Position numbers and translations under genes: made by a program
Notes under the pieces: model-generated
What the model was told of the DNA's origin: nothing
The model's input: only the letters and a program-made list of their open reading frames with translations
The model's database searches: none
Origin: Acidimicrobiales bacterium
GTDB taxonomy: Bacteria > Actinomycetota > Acidimicrobiia > Acidimicrobiales > Acidimicrobilacustridaceae
Assembly (NCBI GenBank): GCA_020439175.1
Contig: JAGQTE010000485.1
Coordinates: 1 to 42,494 of the forward strand
Direction: 5' to 3'
DNA: 42,494 nucleotides
In this document: positions 36,225-42,494 of the stretch, one piece after another
Position numbering within the stretch: position 1 is the stretch's first letter
Layout: each line of letters opens with the position of its first letter

Positions 36225-37730
36225 TCAGAACAGCGAGTCGCCGGTGGCGATCACCACCGTCTTCGATTCGAGGAAGGCGTCGATGCCTTCTCGACCGCCC
36301 TCACGCCCCACGCCGGAGGTCTTCATGCCGCCGAACGGGGCGTTGGGCATGACCGTGTAGCCGTTGACCCCGAAGGTGCCGCTGCGCACCGCCTGGGCCA
36401 CCCGGATCGCCCGCTTCACGTCGCTCGTCTGCACCGAGGCGCCGAGGCCGTAGTCGGTGGCGTTGGCGAGGCGGATGGCCTCGTCCTCGTCGTGGAACGG
36501 GATCATGGCGAGCACCGGTCCGAAGATCTCCTCCCGGGCGATCGTCATGGCGTTGTCCACGTCGGCGAAGAGCGTCGGGTTGACGAAGTTGCCGGCCGCC
36601 AGATCACCGCCGGGCCGGTCGCCACCGACGACGAGGCGCGCCCCTTCGTCGCGGCCGCCGGCGATGAGCCCTTCGACGCGCGCCAGCTGTCGCCCGTTGA
36701 TGATCGGCCCCGACGTCGTCCCGGGGTCGAACGGGTCCCCGAGGACGGACATGGCCGCCATGGCGGCGCAGGCGTCGATCATCTCGTCGTAGACGGTGTC
36801 CTGCACGAGCGCTCGGGTGTGGCACACGCAGCCCTGCCCGGACAGCCCCATCGACACCATGCCCATCAGCGCCGCCGCGGTCCCGCCCACGTCGACGTCG
36901 TCGAACACGATGTTCGGGCTCTTGCCACCCAGCTCGAGCGAGACGCGGGCGATCCGTTCGGCGGCGGCGGCCATGACCCGAGACCCGACGGCACGAGAAC
37001 CGGTGAAGGTCACCTTGTCGACACCGGAGTGGGTGATGATGGCTTCGCCGACCTCGGGGCCGGTGCCGAGCACGAGGTTGACGACCCCCGGCGGCACCCC
37101 GGCCTCCACCAGCAGCTCGGTCATGCGCACCGCCGTCAAGCTGGCGTACTCGGAGGGCTTGACCACGACGGTGCAGCCGGCAGCCAGCGCCGGCGCCACC
37201 TTCTGGGCGAAGAGCATCAGCGGTGCGTTCCACGGGATGATCGCCCCCACGACGCCGACCGGCTCGCGCAGCGTGAGGAACAGGCCGTCGCCGCCGGTGT
37301 AGGTGGGGAGGGTGTCGCCGGTGATCTTGTCGACCCATCCGGCGTGGTGGTCGAAGGCGTCGGCGGCGAACTGGCTCGACACCTGGTAGATCGCCGAGAA
37401 CGACACGGGCATGCCGTTGTCGAGCGTCTGCAGCCGGTTGAGCTCGTCGCCGTGCGCCTCGAGCAGCGCCGCGCACCGCTGCAGCAGCAGCCGCCGGTCG
37501 CGGGCCTTCCAGCGCGGCCAGTCCGTCTCGTCGAAGGCACGACGGGCGGCGGCGACCGCCCGGTCGACGTCCGATGCCGTGCCGAGCGAGAAGGACGTGA
37601 CCACCTCGTTCGTCGCCGGGTGGACGTGATCCCACCGCTCGCCGGTGGCTTCGGACCAGGCGCCGTCGATGAGCTGGCGAGCCCCCGACACCCCCAGCGC
37701 GTCACGATGCGGAAGCACGGTCATCGTCAT
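36225..37730 (-). CDS. NAD(P)-dependent aldehyde dehydrogenase
   Basis: A 501-residue aldehyde dehydrogenase: IIPWNAP (Asn of the active site), the VKPSEYASL and FTGSRAVG cofactor loops, the general base Glu in LELGGKSP, the nucleophile Cys in GQGCVC, and EEIFGPVLAMIPF. It oxidises an aldehyde to the acid; the substrate is unknown, but the shared operator suggests an intermediate of the same acyl-CoA pathway. The ATG at 37730 lies eight bases after a TAGGTT -10 box that is part of the operator, so the mRNA is probably leaderless. Reading farther upstream (to 37934) runs through an inverted repeat and is not family-like. Confidence 0.94.
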   Translation of the reverse strand: MTMTVLPHRDALGVSGARQLIDGAWSEATGERWDHVHPATNEVVTSFSLGTASDVDRAVAAARRAFDETDWPRWKARDRRLLLQRCAALLEAHGDELNRLQTLDNGMPVSFSAIYQVSSQFAADAFDHHAGWVDKITGDTLPTYTGGDGLFLTLREPVGVVGAIIPWNAPLMLFAQKVAPALAAGCTVVVKPSEYASLTAVRMTELLVEAGVPPGVVNLVLGTGPEVGEAIITHSGVDKVTFTGSRAVGSRVMAAAAERIARVSLELGGKSPNIVFDDVDVGGTAAALMGMVSMGLSGQGCVCHTRALVQDTVYDEMIDACAAMAAMSVLGDPFDPGTTSGPIINGRQLARVEGLIAGGRDEGARLVVGGDRPGGDLAAGNFVNPTLFADVDNAMTIAREEIFGPVLAMIPFHDEDEAIRLANATDYGLGASVQTSDVKRAIRVAQAVRSGTFGVNGYTVMPNAPFGGMKTSGVGREGGREGIDAFLESKTVVIATGDSLF

Positions 37731-37737
37731 GGGCGCG

Positions 37738-37761
37738 AAACCTAACACGCGTGTCAGGTTT
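37738..37761. promoter_or_regulatory. Acyl-CoA regulon operator, site B, over the ALDH promoter
   Basis: A 24-base palindrome with one mismatched pair: left half AAACCTAACACG, right half CGTGTCAGGTTT. It is the best-formed site of the set. The minus-strand -10 box TAGGTT (37744 to 37739) is its left end, so binding would occlude the promoter. Confidence 0.65.
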
Positions 37762-37804
37762 TTGGTCGGGCCGCCCGGCTGGCTCGGCGCTCCCGCAGCC
37801 GAGA

Positions 37805-37867
37805 ACGGCTGGTGCCGGGCGCTTGCTTCGAGCGCCCGGCACCAGCCGTCTGCGGCCGAGGCCGCAG
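37805..37867 (-). terminator. Double hairpin between MaoC and ALDH genes
   Basis: A 19-base-pair perfect stem (37805-37823 with 37831-37849, seven-base loop) is followed directly by CTGCGGCC (37850-37857) pairing with 37860-37867. It starts 21 bases after the end of the MaoC gene in its direction of transcription, so a terminator is the simplest reading; there is no long T-run. Confidence 0.6.
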
Positions 37868-37887
37868 ATCCCCCATCTCCCGCGAGC

Positions 37888-38301
37888 TCAGGTGGCGGCC
37901 GCCACCGCCGTTCCCTCGACCTTGACCTCGCCATCGGCGTTGGCCAGGCGCACGGTCAGCTCGACCACCTGCTCCCCGTCGTCGGCCCGCTTGTCGGCGA
38001 CGACGACCGAGGTGGTCAGCTCCTCCCCCGGCCAGGTCTGCTTGGTGAATCGCACCTGGTAGGAGCGGAGGTTCTCGATGCCGACGTAGTCGGTGATCGC
38101 CTTGCCCAGCAGACCCATCGACAACATGCCGTGCCCGAACACGCTCGGCAGTCCCGCCGCCTGGGCGGCCACCTCGTCGTGGTGCATGGGGTTGAAGTCG
38201 CCCGAGGCACCGGCGTACTTGACGAGGTCGGTGCGTGTCAGCGCATGCGTGATCGACGGTGCCTCGTCGCCCACCTGCACGTCGTCGTACTGCAGTGCCA
38301 T
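37888..38301 (-). CDS. MaoC-family dehydratase, single hot-dog
   Basis: A 137-residue single hot-dog MaoC protein with the hydratase motif ASGDFNPMHHDEVAAQ near residues 34-49, GHGMLSMGLLGKAI, and a C-terminal strand pattern typical of (R)-hydratases. It should hydrate enoyl-CoA or enoyl-thioesters; in mycobacteria such small subunits may pair with a partner, and none is adjacent. ATG 38301 has CGAGG upstream; an in-frame ATG at 38340 is unlikely because it lies within the TACCAT -10 box. It is a single-gene unit between the operator (38347-38370) and the double hairpin. Confidence 0.9.
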   Translation of the reverse strand: MALQYDDVQVGDEAPSITHALTRTDLVKYAGASGDFNPMHHDEVAAQAAGLPSVFGHGMLSMGLLGKAITDYVGIENLRSYQVRFTKQTWPGEELTTSVVVADKRADDGEQVVELTVRLANADGEVKVEGTAVAAAT

Positions 38302-38346
38302 GTCGCCTCGCCGTCGGTCGTCGATCGGTGCGCCGGGCATGGTATC

Positions 38347-38370
38347 CCACCTGACACGCGCGTCAACTTT
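38347..38370. promoter_or_regulatory. Acyl-CoA regulon operator, site C, upstream of MaoC
   Basis: The core TGACACGCGCGTCA (38352-38365) lies within a longer match ending AACTTT. The minus-strand -10 box TACCAT (38344 to 38339) starts two bases beyond the operator edge, so the repressor would overlap the -10/-35 spacer. Confidence 0.55.
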
Positions 38371-38435
38371 GGCGGGGCCCCGGACCGCAGCCCCCCGGCC
38401 CTCGAGCCGACGTGACCGATGCGACGTCGCGGGAC

Positions 38436-38465
38436 CTGACCCGACGCCGGCCACGTCCCTACACT
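38436..38465 (+). promoter_or_regulatory. Promoter of the adenylate cyclase gene
   Basis: CTGACC at 38436-38441 and TACACT at 38460-38465 are 18 bases apart and form a plausible -35/-10 pair. The ATG at 38475 follows nine bases after the -10 box without a ribosome binding site, suggesting a leaderless or nearly leaderless message. Confidence 0.5.
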
Positions 38466-38474
38466 CGGCGGTCG

Positions 38475-40031
38475 ATGGGTGACGGCGCCGTCGAACGGTA
38501 CCCCCGGCCGCTGCAGGCACGCGCCGCGGTGCGTGGGGTGATCCTGTTGGATCTGCTGGCGAACGCCGCCGGCGCCGCCGTGGTCGTCGTGTACCTGAAG
38601 CTGGTGGCGCCATCGGAGCTGGCGGACGAGCAGCAGCTCGGCTTGAACCTGGCGGTGTTCGCGCTGTTCGTGGCCGTCACCGTCGCAGTGGCGGCGCCGA
38701 TCAACGCGCACCTCCTCCACAAGGCGCTGGAGTGGGTCCGGGAGGGACGGGCGCCCACGACCCAGGAGCGCATCGACACGGTCGGCCAGCCGCTCAAGCA
38801 GACCTTCTCGGCCTTCATCGGGTGGATGGGCGCGGCGGTGGTGTTCGGCGCGCTCAACGACGACGTGTGGCGCATCGCCGTCGGCATCGCCCTCGCCGGC
38901 CTCGTCACCTGCGCGCTGCTCTACGCCTTGCTGGAGCGCCACTTCCGCCCGATCGTGGCCCTCGCCCTCGCCGGCGCCACGCTGCCCCGGTGGCGGCGCG
39001 AGATCACGACGCGCATCATGCTGGCGTGGTGGATCGGCTCGGCGGTGCCGCTGCTCGCCGTCGGCCTGGCCCCGTGGACCATCGAGGACGCGTCCACCGA
39101 CACCGGCCGCCGCCTGAGCCTGGTGGTGATCGGCTGCGTCTTCGCCGGCGGCATCGTCATGCGGGCCGCCGCCGGCGCCGTCTCGGCCCCGGTCACCGAG
39201 GTGGCGTTGGCCCTCGAGCAGGTCGAGGACGGGAACCTCGACGTGTCGGTCGACATCACCAACGTCGGCGAGCTCGGGCGCCTGCAGGTGGGGTTCAACA
39301 ACATGGTCGACGGCCTGCGCGAGCGGGCGCGCCTCGCCGACCTGTTCGGCCGCCAGGTCGGCATCGACGTCGCCCAGCGCGCGCTCGAGGCCGGGGCCGT
39401 CGAGCTCGGTGGGTCCGAGCGCGAGATCACCGCCCTGTTCGTCGACCTGGAGGGCTTCACCGCCTTCACCGAGCAGCACTCGCCCAGCGAGGTCGTCGCC
39501 GAGCTGAACGCCTTCTTCGAGGTCGTGATCCGTGTGGTGATGGCCGAGGGCGGTTGGGTGAACAAGTTCGAGGGCGACGCCGCGCTGTGCATCTTCGGTG
39601 CGCCGGTCCCGCTGGACGCCCACGCCGCGCACGCCCTGCGCGCCGCCGCCGCCATCCCCGCCGAGGTGGCGAAGCTGCCCGAGGCGCCGAGCGTCGGCAT
39701 CGGCGTGGCCACGGGTCGGGTGGTCGCCGGCAACGTCGGCACGACCGATCGCTACGAGTACACGGTCGTCGGCGACGCCGTGAACGTGGCGTCTCGCCTC
39801 ACCGAGATGGCCAAGGGCCGGGCGACGTCGGTGCTGACGTCGGAGGACACCATCCGCATCGCCGGCGACGGCGCCGTCGGATGGCGTCCGGCCGGCACGG
39901 TCAAGGTCCGCGGCCGCGCCCGGCCGATCCGGATCTTCGAGCCCGAGACCGACGGCGCGCCGGCGACGATCGAGTCGGCGCGCTCAGCCGAGGAGGAGCC
40001 CGGCGAGGCGGTCGTGGTGCCAGGTGGCTGA
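38475..40031 (+). CDS. Membrane-bound class III adenylate cyclase (6 TM - HAMP - cyclase)
   Basis: A 518-residue protein built like mycobacterial Rv1318c-Rv1320c/Rv3645: about six membrane helices in residues 20-235, a HAMP domain near 240-290 (ALALEQVEDGNLDVSVDI) and a class III cyclase domain. Metal-binding Asp residues are in ALFVDLEGFT (near 322) and KFEGDAALCIFG (near 366); the Lys before FEGD and the Asp in VVGDAVNVASR are the ATP-specifying pair, and Asn/Arg in the latter stabilise the transition state. It should make cyclic AMP from ATP. The ATG at 38475 follows a TACACT box. Its last 48 bases overlap the convergent acyl-CoA dehydrogenase gene. Confidence 0.93.
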   Translation: MGDGAVERYPRPLQARAAVRGVILLDLLANAAGAAVVVVYLKLVAPSELADEQQLGLNLAVFALFVAVTVAVAAPINAHLLHKALEWVREGRAPTTQERIDTVGQPLKQTFSAFIGWMGAAVVFGALNDDVWRIAVGIALAGLVTCALLYALLERHFRPIVALALAGATLPRWRREITTRIMLAWWIGSAVPLLAVGLAPWTIEDASTDTGRRLSLVVIGCVFAGGIVMRAAAGAVSAPVTEVALALEQVEDGNLDVSVDITNVGELGRLQVGFNNMVDGLRERARLADLFGRQVGIDVAQRALEAGAVELGGSEREITALFVDLEGFTAFTEQHSPSEVVAELNAFFEVVIRVVMAEGGWVNKFEGDAALCIFGAPVPLDAHAAHALRAAAAIPAEVAKLPEAPSVGIGVATGRVVAGNVGTTDRYEYTVVGDAVNVASRLTEMAKGRATSVLTSEDTIRIAGDGAVGWRPAGTVKVRGRARPIRIFEPETDGAPATIESARSAEEEPGEAVVVPGG

Positions 40032-41027
40032 GCCCAGCAGGTAGTCGCCGGCGTAGGCCCGCCGCAGGTACAGGTGCAGGTCGTGCTCCCACGTGTACCC
40101 GATGCCGCCGTGCACCTGGAGCCCGTCCCGGGCGGCGTGGCGGGCGGCGCGCCCGGCCGCCGCCTTGGCCACGTGCACCAGGCGATGGCGCTCGGGAACC
40201 TCGGCGTCCGACGCCATGGCGGCGGCGTACACGGCGGCCGTGGCGCGCTCGACGTCGAGCGCCATGTCGACCAGCTTGAACTGCAGGCCCTGGAAGGCAC
40301 CGATCGGTCGGTCGAACTGGACGCGCTCGCCGGCGTAGGCGACCGACGTGTCGAGCAGCCACCGGGCCACGCCGACCAGTTCGGCGGCGACGACCACCGT
40401 GGCGCGCTCGATGACGCGCTGCACCGCCGTGCGCGACACCTCGGCGACCGGGTGGCCCCCGGAGAAGGCGTCGTCGGGCACCGCGACCTCGAACGCCCGA
40501 CGGGTCGTGTCGAGGGTCTCGACCAGTCGCGGCTCGAGGGCCGACGCGTCGACGAGGGCGATGCGCGCCGAGTCCGGCCCGTCGGCGGCGACGATCGCCA
40601 CGGTGTCCACACGGTCCGCCTCCAGGACCCAGGTCCGCAACGGACCGTCGACCAGGCGCCCGGCATCCCACACGCCGTCACCGCCGGCCAGCGCCACCGT
40701 GCCGGACCGGCTCCCTGCGCCGACGGCGGAGGCGACGTCGGCCCAGGGCGCACCGACCTCGTCCACCAACGGTGCGAACAGCGCCGCCGTCGGCACGAAG
40801 ACGCCGGGGGCGAGGACCCGGCCCAATTCCTCGGCGAACAGCGCCAGGTCCACCAGCGACCCGCTGCCGAGCGCCACCCAGTCGCGCAGGTGCGCCCGCC
40901 ACAGGGCATCGGCGACGGAGGGATCGTCGGCGTGCGCCCGCACCAGCGCCGGCGGGCACTCCTTGGTGGCCAGCGCCCGCGCCGTGTCGCGCAGCAGCTC
41001 CTGCTCGTCGGTCAGCGTGAAGTCCAT
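39984..41027 (-). CDS. Acyl-CoA dehydrogenase, small subunit-like partner
   Basis: A 347-residue acyl-CoA dehydrogenase-fold protein: N-terminal FTLTDEQELLRDTARALATKE, later FDRPIGAFQGLQFKLVDMALDVE and the C-terminal QVHGGIGYTWEHDLHLYLRRAY. The usual SEPxAGSD-type FAD/substrate loop in the middle is missing and the chain is short, as in one half of the mycobacterial heterotetrameric FadE/ChsE steroid dehydrogenases. It starts ten bases after the larger dehydrogenase gene (GGGAG upstream of ATG 41027), so the two very likely make an alpha2-beta2 enzyme. Its 3' end overlaps the cyclase gene by 48 bases. Confidence 0.92.
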   Translation of the reverse strand: MDFTLTDEQELLRDTARALATKECPPALVRAHADDPSVADALWRAHLRDWVALGSGSLVDLALFAEELGRVLAPGVFVPTAALFAPLVDEVGAPWADVASAVGAGSRSGTVALAGGDGVWDAGRLVDGPLRTWVLEADRVDTVAIVAADGPDSARIALVDASALEPRLVETLDTTRRAFEVAVPDDAFSGGHPVAEVSRTAVQRVIERATVVVAAELVGVARWLLDTSVAYAGERVQFDRPIGAFQGLQFKLVDMALDVERATAAVYAAAMASDAEVPERHRLVHVAKAAAGRAARHAARDGLQVHGGIGYTWEHDLHLYLRRAYAGDYLLGSATWHHDRLAGLLLG

Positions 41028-41037
41028 GGCTGCTCCC

Positions 41038-42207
41038 TCACGCCCGCGGCAGGCCCAGCACGCGGGTCGCCACGACGTTGCGTTGGATCTCCGAGGTGCC
41101 CCCGCCGATGGTGCCGGCCAAGGCCACGAAGAACCCCTTCCACCACCTGCCGTCCTCTTCGGCACGTGCCGGGTCGACCACGGCGCCGGCGGGGCCGCAC
41201 AGGTCCATCCCCAACTCGAAGAGCTGCTTGCGCAGCTCCGACGTGGCGAGCTTCATGAACGAGTGCTCCGGCGCGGACGAGCCTTGCGCGAACCCGGCGA
41301 AGCCCTTGTAGCCGAGCGAGCGCAGGGAGCTGACCTGCTCGTAGGCCTCTCCCAACCGGCGTCGCACGACCGGGTCGGCGTCGAGGCCACGCCGCCGGGC
41401 CAAGGCGATGAGCCCGTCGAGGGCCCGGTGGGCGCCGAACACGCCCTCGACCCACAGCCCGCCGCGCTCGTGCGCCAGCGAGCCCATCGTGATGCGCCAA
41501 CCGTTGTTGCGCTCCCCGACCAGGTTGGCCTTGGGCACGACGACGTCGTCGAAGAACACCTCGGCGAACTCGACGGCGCCCGTGATGTGGCGCAGCGGTC
41601 GCACCTCGATGCCGGGGCTCGCCATGTCGATCAGCAGCACGGAGATGCCCTTGTGCTTGGGCGCCTCGGGATCGGTGCGCACGTAGCAGAAGCACATGTC
41701 GGCGAACGGCGCGTACGACGTCCACACCTTCTGCCCGGTCACCACGAAGCTGTCGCCGTCGTCGACGGCGCGGGTGGCCAACGCCGCCAGATCGGACCCG
41801 GCGTCGGGCTCGGACATCCCGACGCACCAGACCGTGTCGCCGCGGATGGCGGCGGGTGCCAGCGCCCGCTGCGCCTCGTCGCCGAACTCGAGCAGCGACG
41901 GCCCGACGATGGCGTAGCCGCCGAAGTGGACCGACCGGACGATGCCCTGATCGGCGAGCTCTTCGAGGTACAGCAGCGTCTGGGTGGGCGTGGCGTGGCG
42001 TCCGCCCAGCTCCGGTGGGTAGGCCGGGATCATCCACCCGTGATCGAACAACGTCGCCTGCCAGGCGCGGGCCCAGTCCGGCACCCCGTCCACGCCCTCG
42101 CCCATGAAGTCCTTGCCCCGCCGCGCCTCGGGCGGGCAGTGCTCGTCCAGGAAGGCCCGCAGATCGCGGCGGAACGCCTCGTCCTCGTCGCTCCAGCTCA
42201 GCTGCAC
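41038..42207 (-). CDS. Acyl-CoA dehydrogenase, large catalytic subunit-like
   Basis: A 389-residue acyl-CoA dehydrogenase: WCVGMSEPDAGSDLA (FAD loop), VTGQKVWTSYA, SLAHERGG with the Glu that may be the catalytic base in this subgroup, and GGTSEIQRNVVATRVLGLPR at the C terminus. It introduces the alpha-beta double bond into an acyl-CoA. Its pairing with the shorter dehydrogenase suggests a ChsE-like heteromer for steroid side chains or other bulky acyl-CoAs (inferred). The GTG at 42207 has AGGGGAG about ten bases upstream. The operator at 42229-42252 lies just upstream and is shared with the divergent crotonase. Confidence 0.93.
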   Translation of the reverse strand: MQLSWSDEDEAFRRDLRAFLDEHCPPEARRGKDFMGEGVDGVPDWARAWQATLFDHGWMIPAYPPELGGRHATPTQTLLYLEELADQGIVRSVHFGGYAIVGPSLLEFGDEAQRALAPAAIRGDTVWCVGMSEPDAGSDLAALATRAVDDGDSFVVTGQKVWTSYAPFADMCFCYVRTDPEAPKHKGISVLLIDMASPGIEVRPLRHITGAVEFAEVFFDDVVVPKANLVGERNNGWRITMGSLAHERGGLWVEGVFGAHRALDGLIALARRRGLDADPVVRRRLGEAYEQVSSLRSLGYKGFAGFAQGSSAPEHSFMKLATSELRKQLFELGMDLCGPAGAVVDPARAEEDGRWWKGFFVALAGTIGGGTSEIQRNVVATRVLGLPRA

Positions 42208-42228
42208 CGCTCGGTCGCTCCCCTCCGC

Positions 42229-42252
42229 AAACCTGACGTGAGCGTCACCTTA
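42229..42252. promoter_or_regulatory. Acyl-CoA regulon operator, site D, between ACAD and crotonase genes
   Basis: The core TGACGTGAGCGTCA (42234-42247) is preceded by AAACC, nearly identical to site A. Toward the plus strand, TATGGT (42256-42261) follows as a -10 box; toward the minus strand TAAGGT precedes it. It can therefore control both divergent transcripts. Confidence 0.6.
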
Positions 42253-42255
42253 CGG

Positions 42256-42294
42256 TATGGTCCCGCGCCGCCGCCACCGACCAGGAGGACCGTC
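42256..42294 (+). promoter_or_regulatory. Promoter and leader of the last crotonase gene
   Basis: TATGGT at 42256-42261 is the likely -10 box, just after the operator. The leader carries a perfect AGGAGG (42283-42288) six bases before the ATG at 42295, in contrast to the leaderless genes nearby. Confidence 0.5.
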
Positions 42295-42494
42295 ATGGCC
42301 GAGGACCGCCCCATCGCCCCGGTGACCGAACGGGTGACCTACACCGTCGACGGCGGCGTGGCCCACATCACCATCGCCGCGCCCGAGCAGGGCAACTCGC
42401 TGGCTTGGGACATGCGCGACCGCATCGGCGACCTGCTCGAGGAGGCGTCGGCCGACCTGGCCGTCCGCGCCGTCGTGCTGCGCGGCGCCGGCGA
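42295..42494 (+). CDS. Enoyl-CoA hydratase/isomerase family protein, 3' end beyond window
   Basis: The first 66 complete codons of a crotonase: VTYTVDGGVAHITIAAPEQG, NSLAWDMRDRI, then VRAVVLRGAG leading to the expected oxyanion loop, at which point the window ends. The fold is clear but the reaction is not. The start is ATG 42295 with AGGAGG six bases upstream. It is divergent from the acyl-CoA dehydrogenase pair and shares their operator, so it probably supplies the hydration step after dehydrogenation. Confidence 0.85.
   Translation, partial: MAEDRPIAPVTERVTYTVDGGVAHITIAAPEQGNSLAWDMRDRIGDLLEEASADLAVRAVVLRGAG

Noticed and set aside
33337-36360. A 1007-codon plus-strand open frame
   Set aside because: It is antisense to the PAS-GAF-GGDEF-EAL gene, has no recognisable domain, is rich in Arg/Gly/His/Gln as expected for a GC-driven shadow, and crosses real gene borders.
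38302-38340. Upstream in-frame ATG (38340) for the MaoC gene
   Set aside because: It falls in the predicted TACCAT -10 box, and the added residues are not part of the hot-dog fold.

Overview
The window is chromosomal DNA of a very GC-rich actinobacterium. Three things point there: a Kgd-type fused 2-oxoglutarate enzyme, the NucS/EndoMS mismatch endonuclease, and a wax ester synthase/DGAT, together with many GTG starts and TANNNT -10 boxes a few bases from start codons. The content (many acyl-CoA genes, the PQQ-type lipoprotein, the VanW protein, a Rv1318c-like cyclase) would suit an Acidimicrobiia-type relative of mycobacteria, but that placement is inference. Thirty-five protein genes are supported. 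The first (Kgd) and last (crotonase) are cut by the window edges. I saw no rRNA, tRNA, CRISPR array, prophage or insertion sequence.

Bases 1-10,000 hold the 3' part of kgd, a membrane-anchored esterase, a coupled HAD/M20 pair on the minus strand, an unusual three-part RNase-like protein (NYN nuclease, S1 domain, histone H1-like lysine tail), the translation factor EttA, and a small membrane protein. Bases 10,000-13,700 are a sulfate activation module, cysD-cysN-cysC, divergent from cysQ. Bases 13,700-20,700 contain a crotonase, a family III CoA-transferase divergent from a lipoprotein hydrolase, and an AarF/UbiB - CpaE-like - AAA ATPase run. Bases 20,700-26,300 hold an SDR-MaoC pair (a split MFE-2-like unit) followed by nucS, then VanW and WS/DGAT genes.

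Bases 26,300-42,494 are dominated by acyl-CoA catabolism: SDR-crotonase-MFS, ALDH, MaoC, a two-subunit acyl-CoA dehydrogenase and another crotonase. Between them lie two beta-propeller lipoproteins, an AbiEi/DUF559 protein bracketed by palindromic repeats, a PAS-GAF-GGDEF-EAL protein and a class III adenylate cyclase.

The most notable pattern is one operator type (14-base core like TGACGTGAGCGTCA, inside a longer AAACCT...AGGTTT palindrome). It occurs four times, each time at the promoter of an acyl-CoA catabolic gene between 29.2 and 42.3 kb. This suggests a local regulon whose repressor is not encoded here. Other points of interest are a palindromic -10 element shared by two divergent, apparently leaderless genes; an MFS gene that has lost its start codon, explained by one missing base; and the NYN-S1-H1-tail protein.
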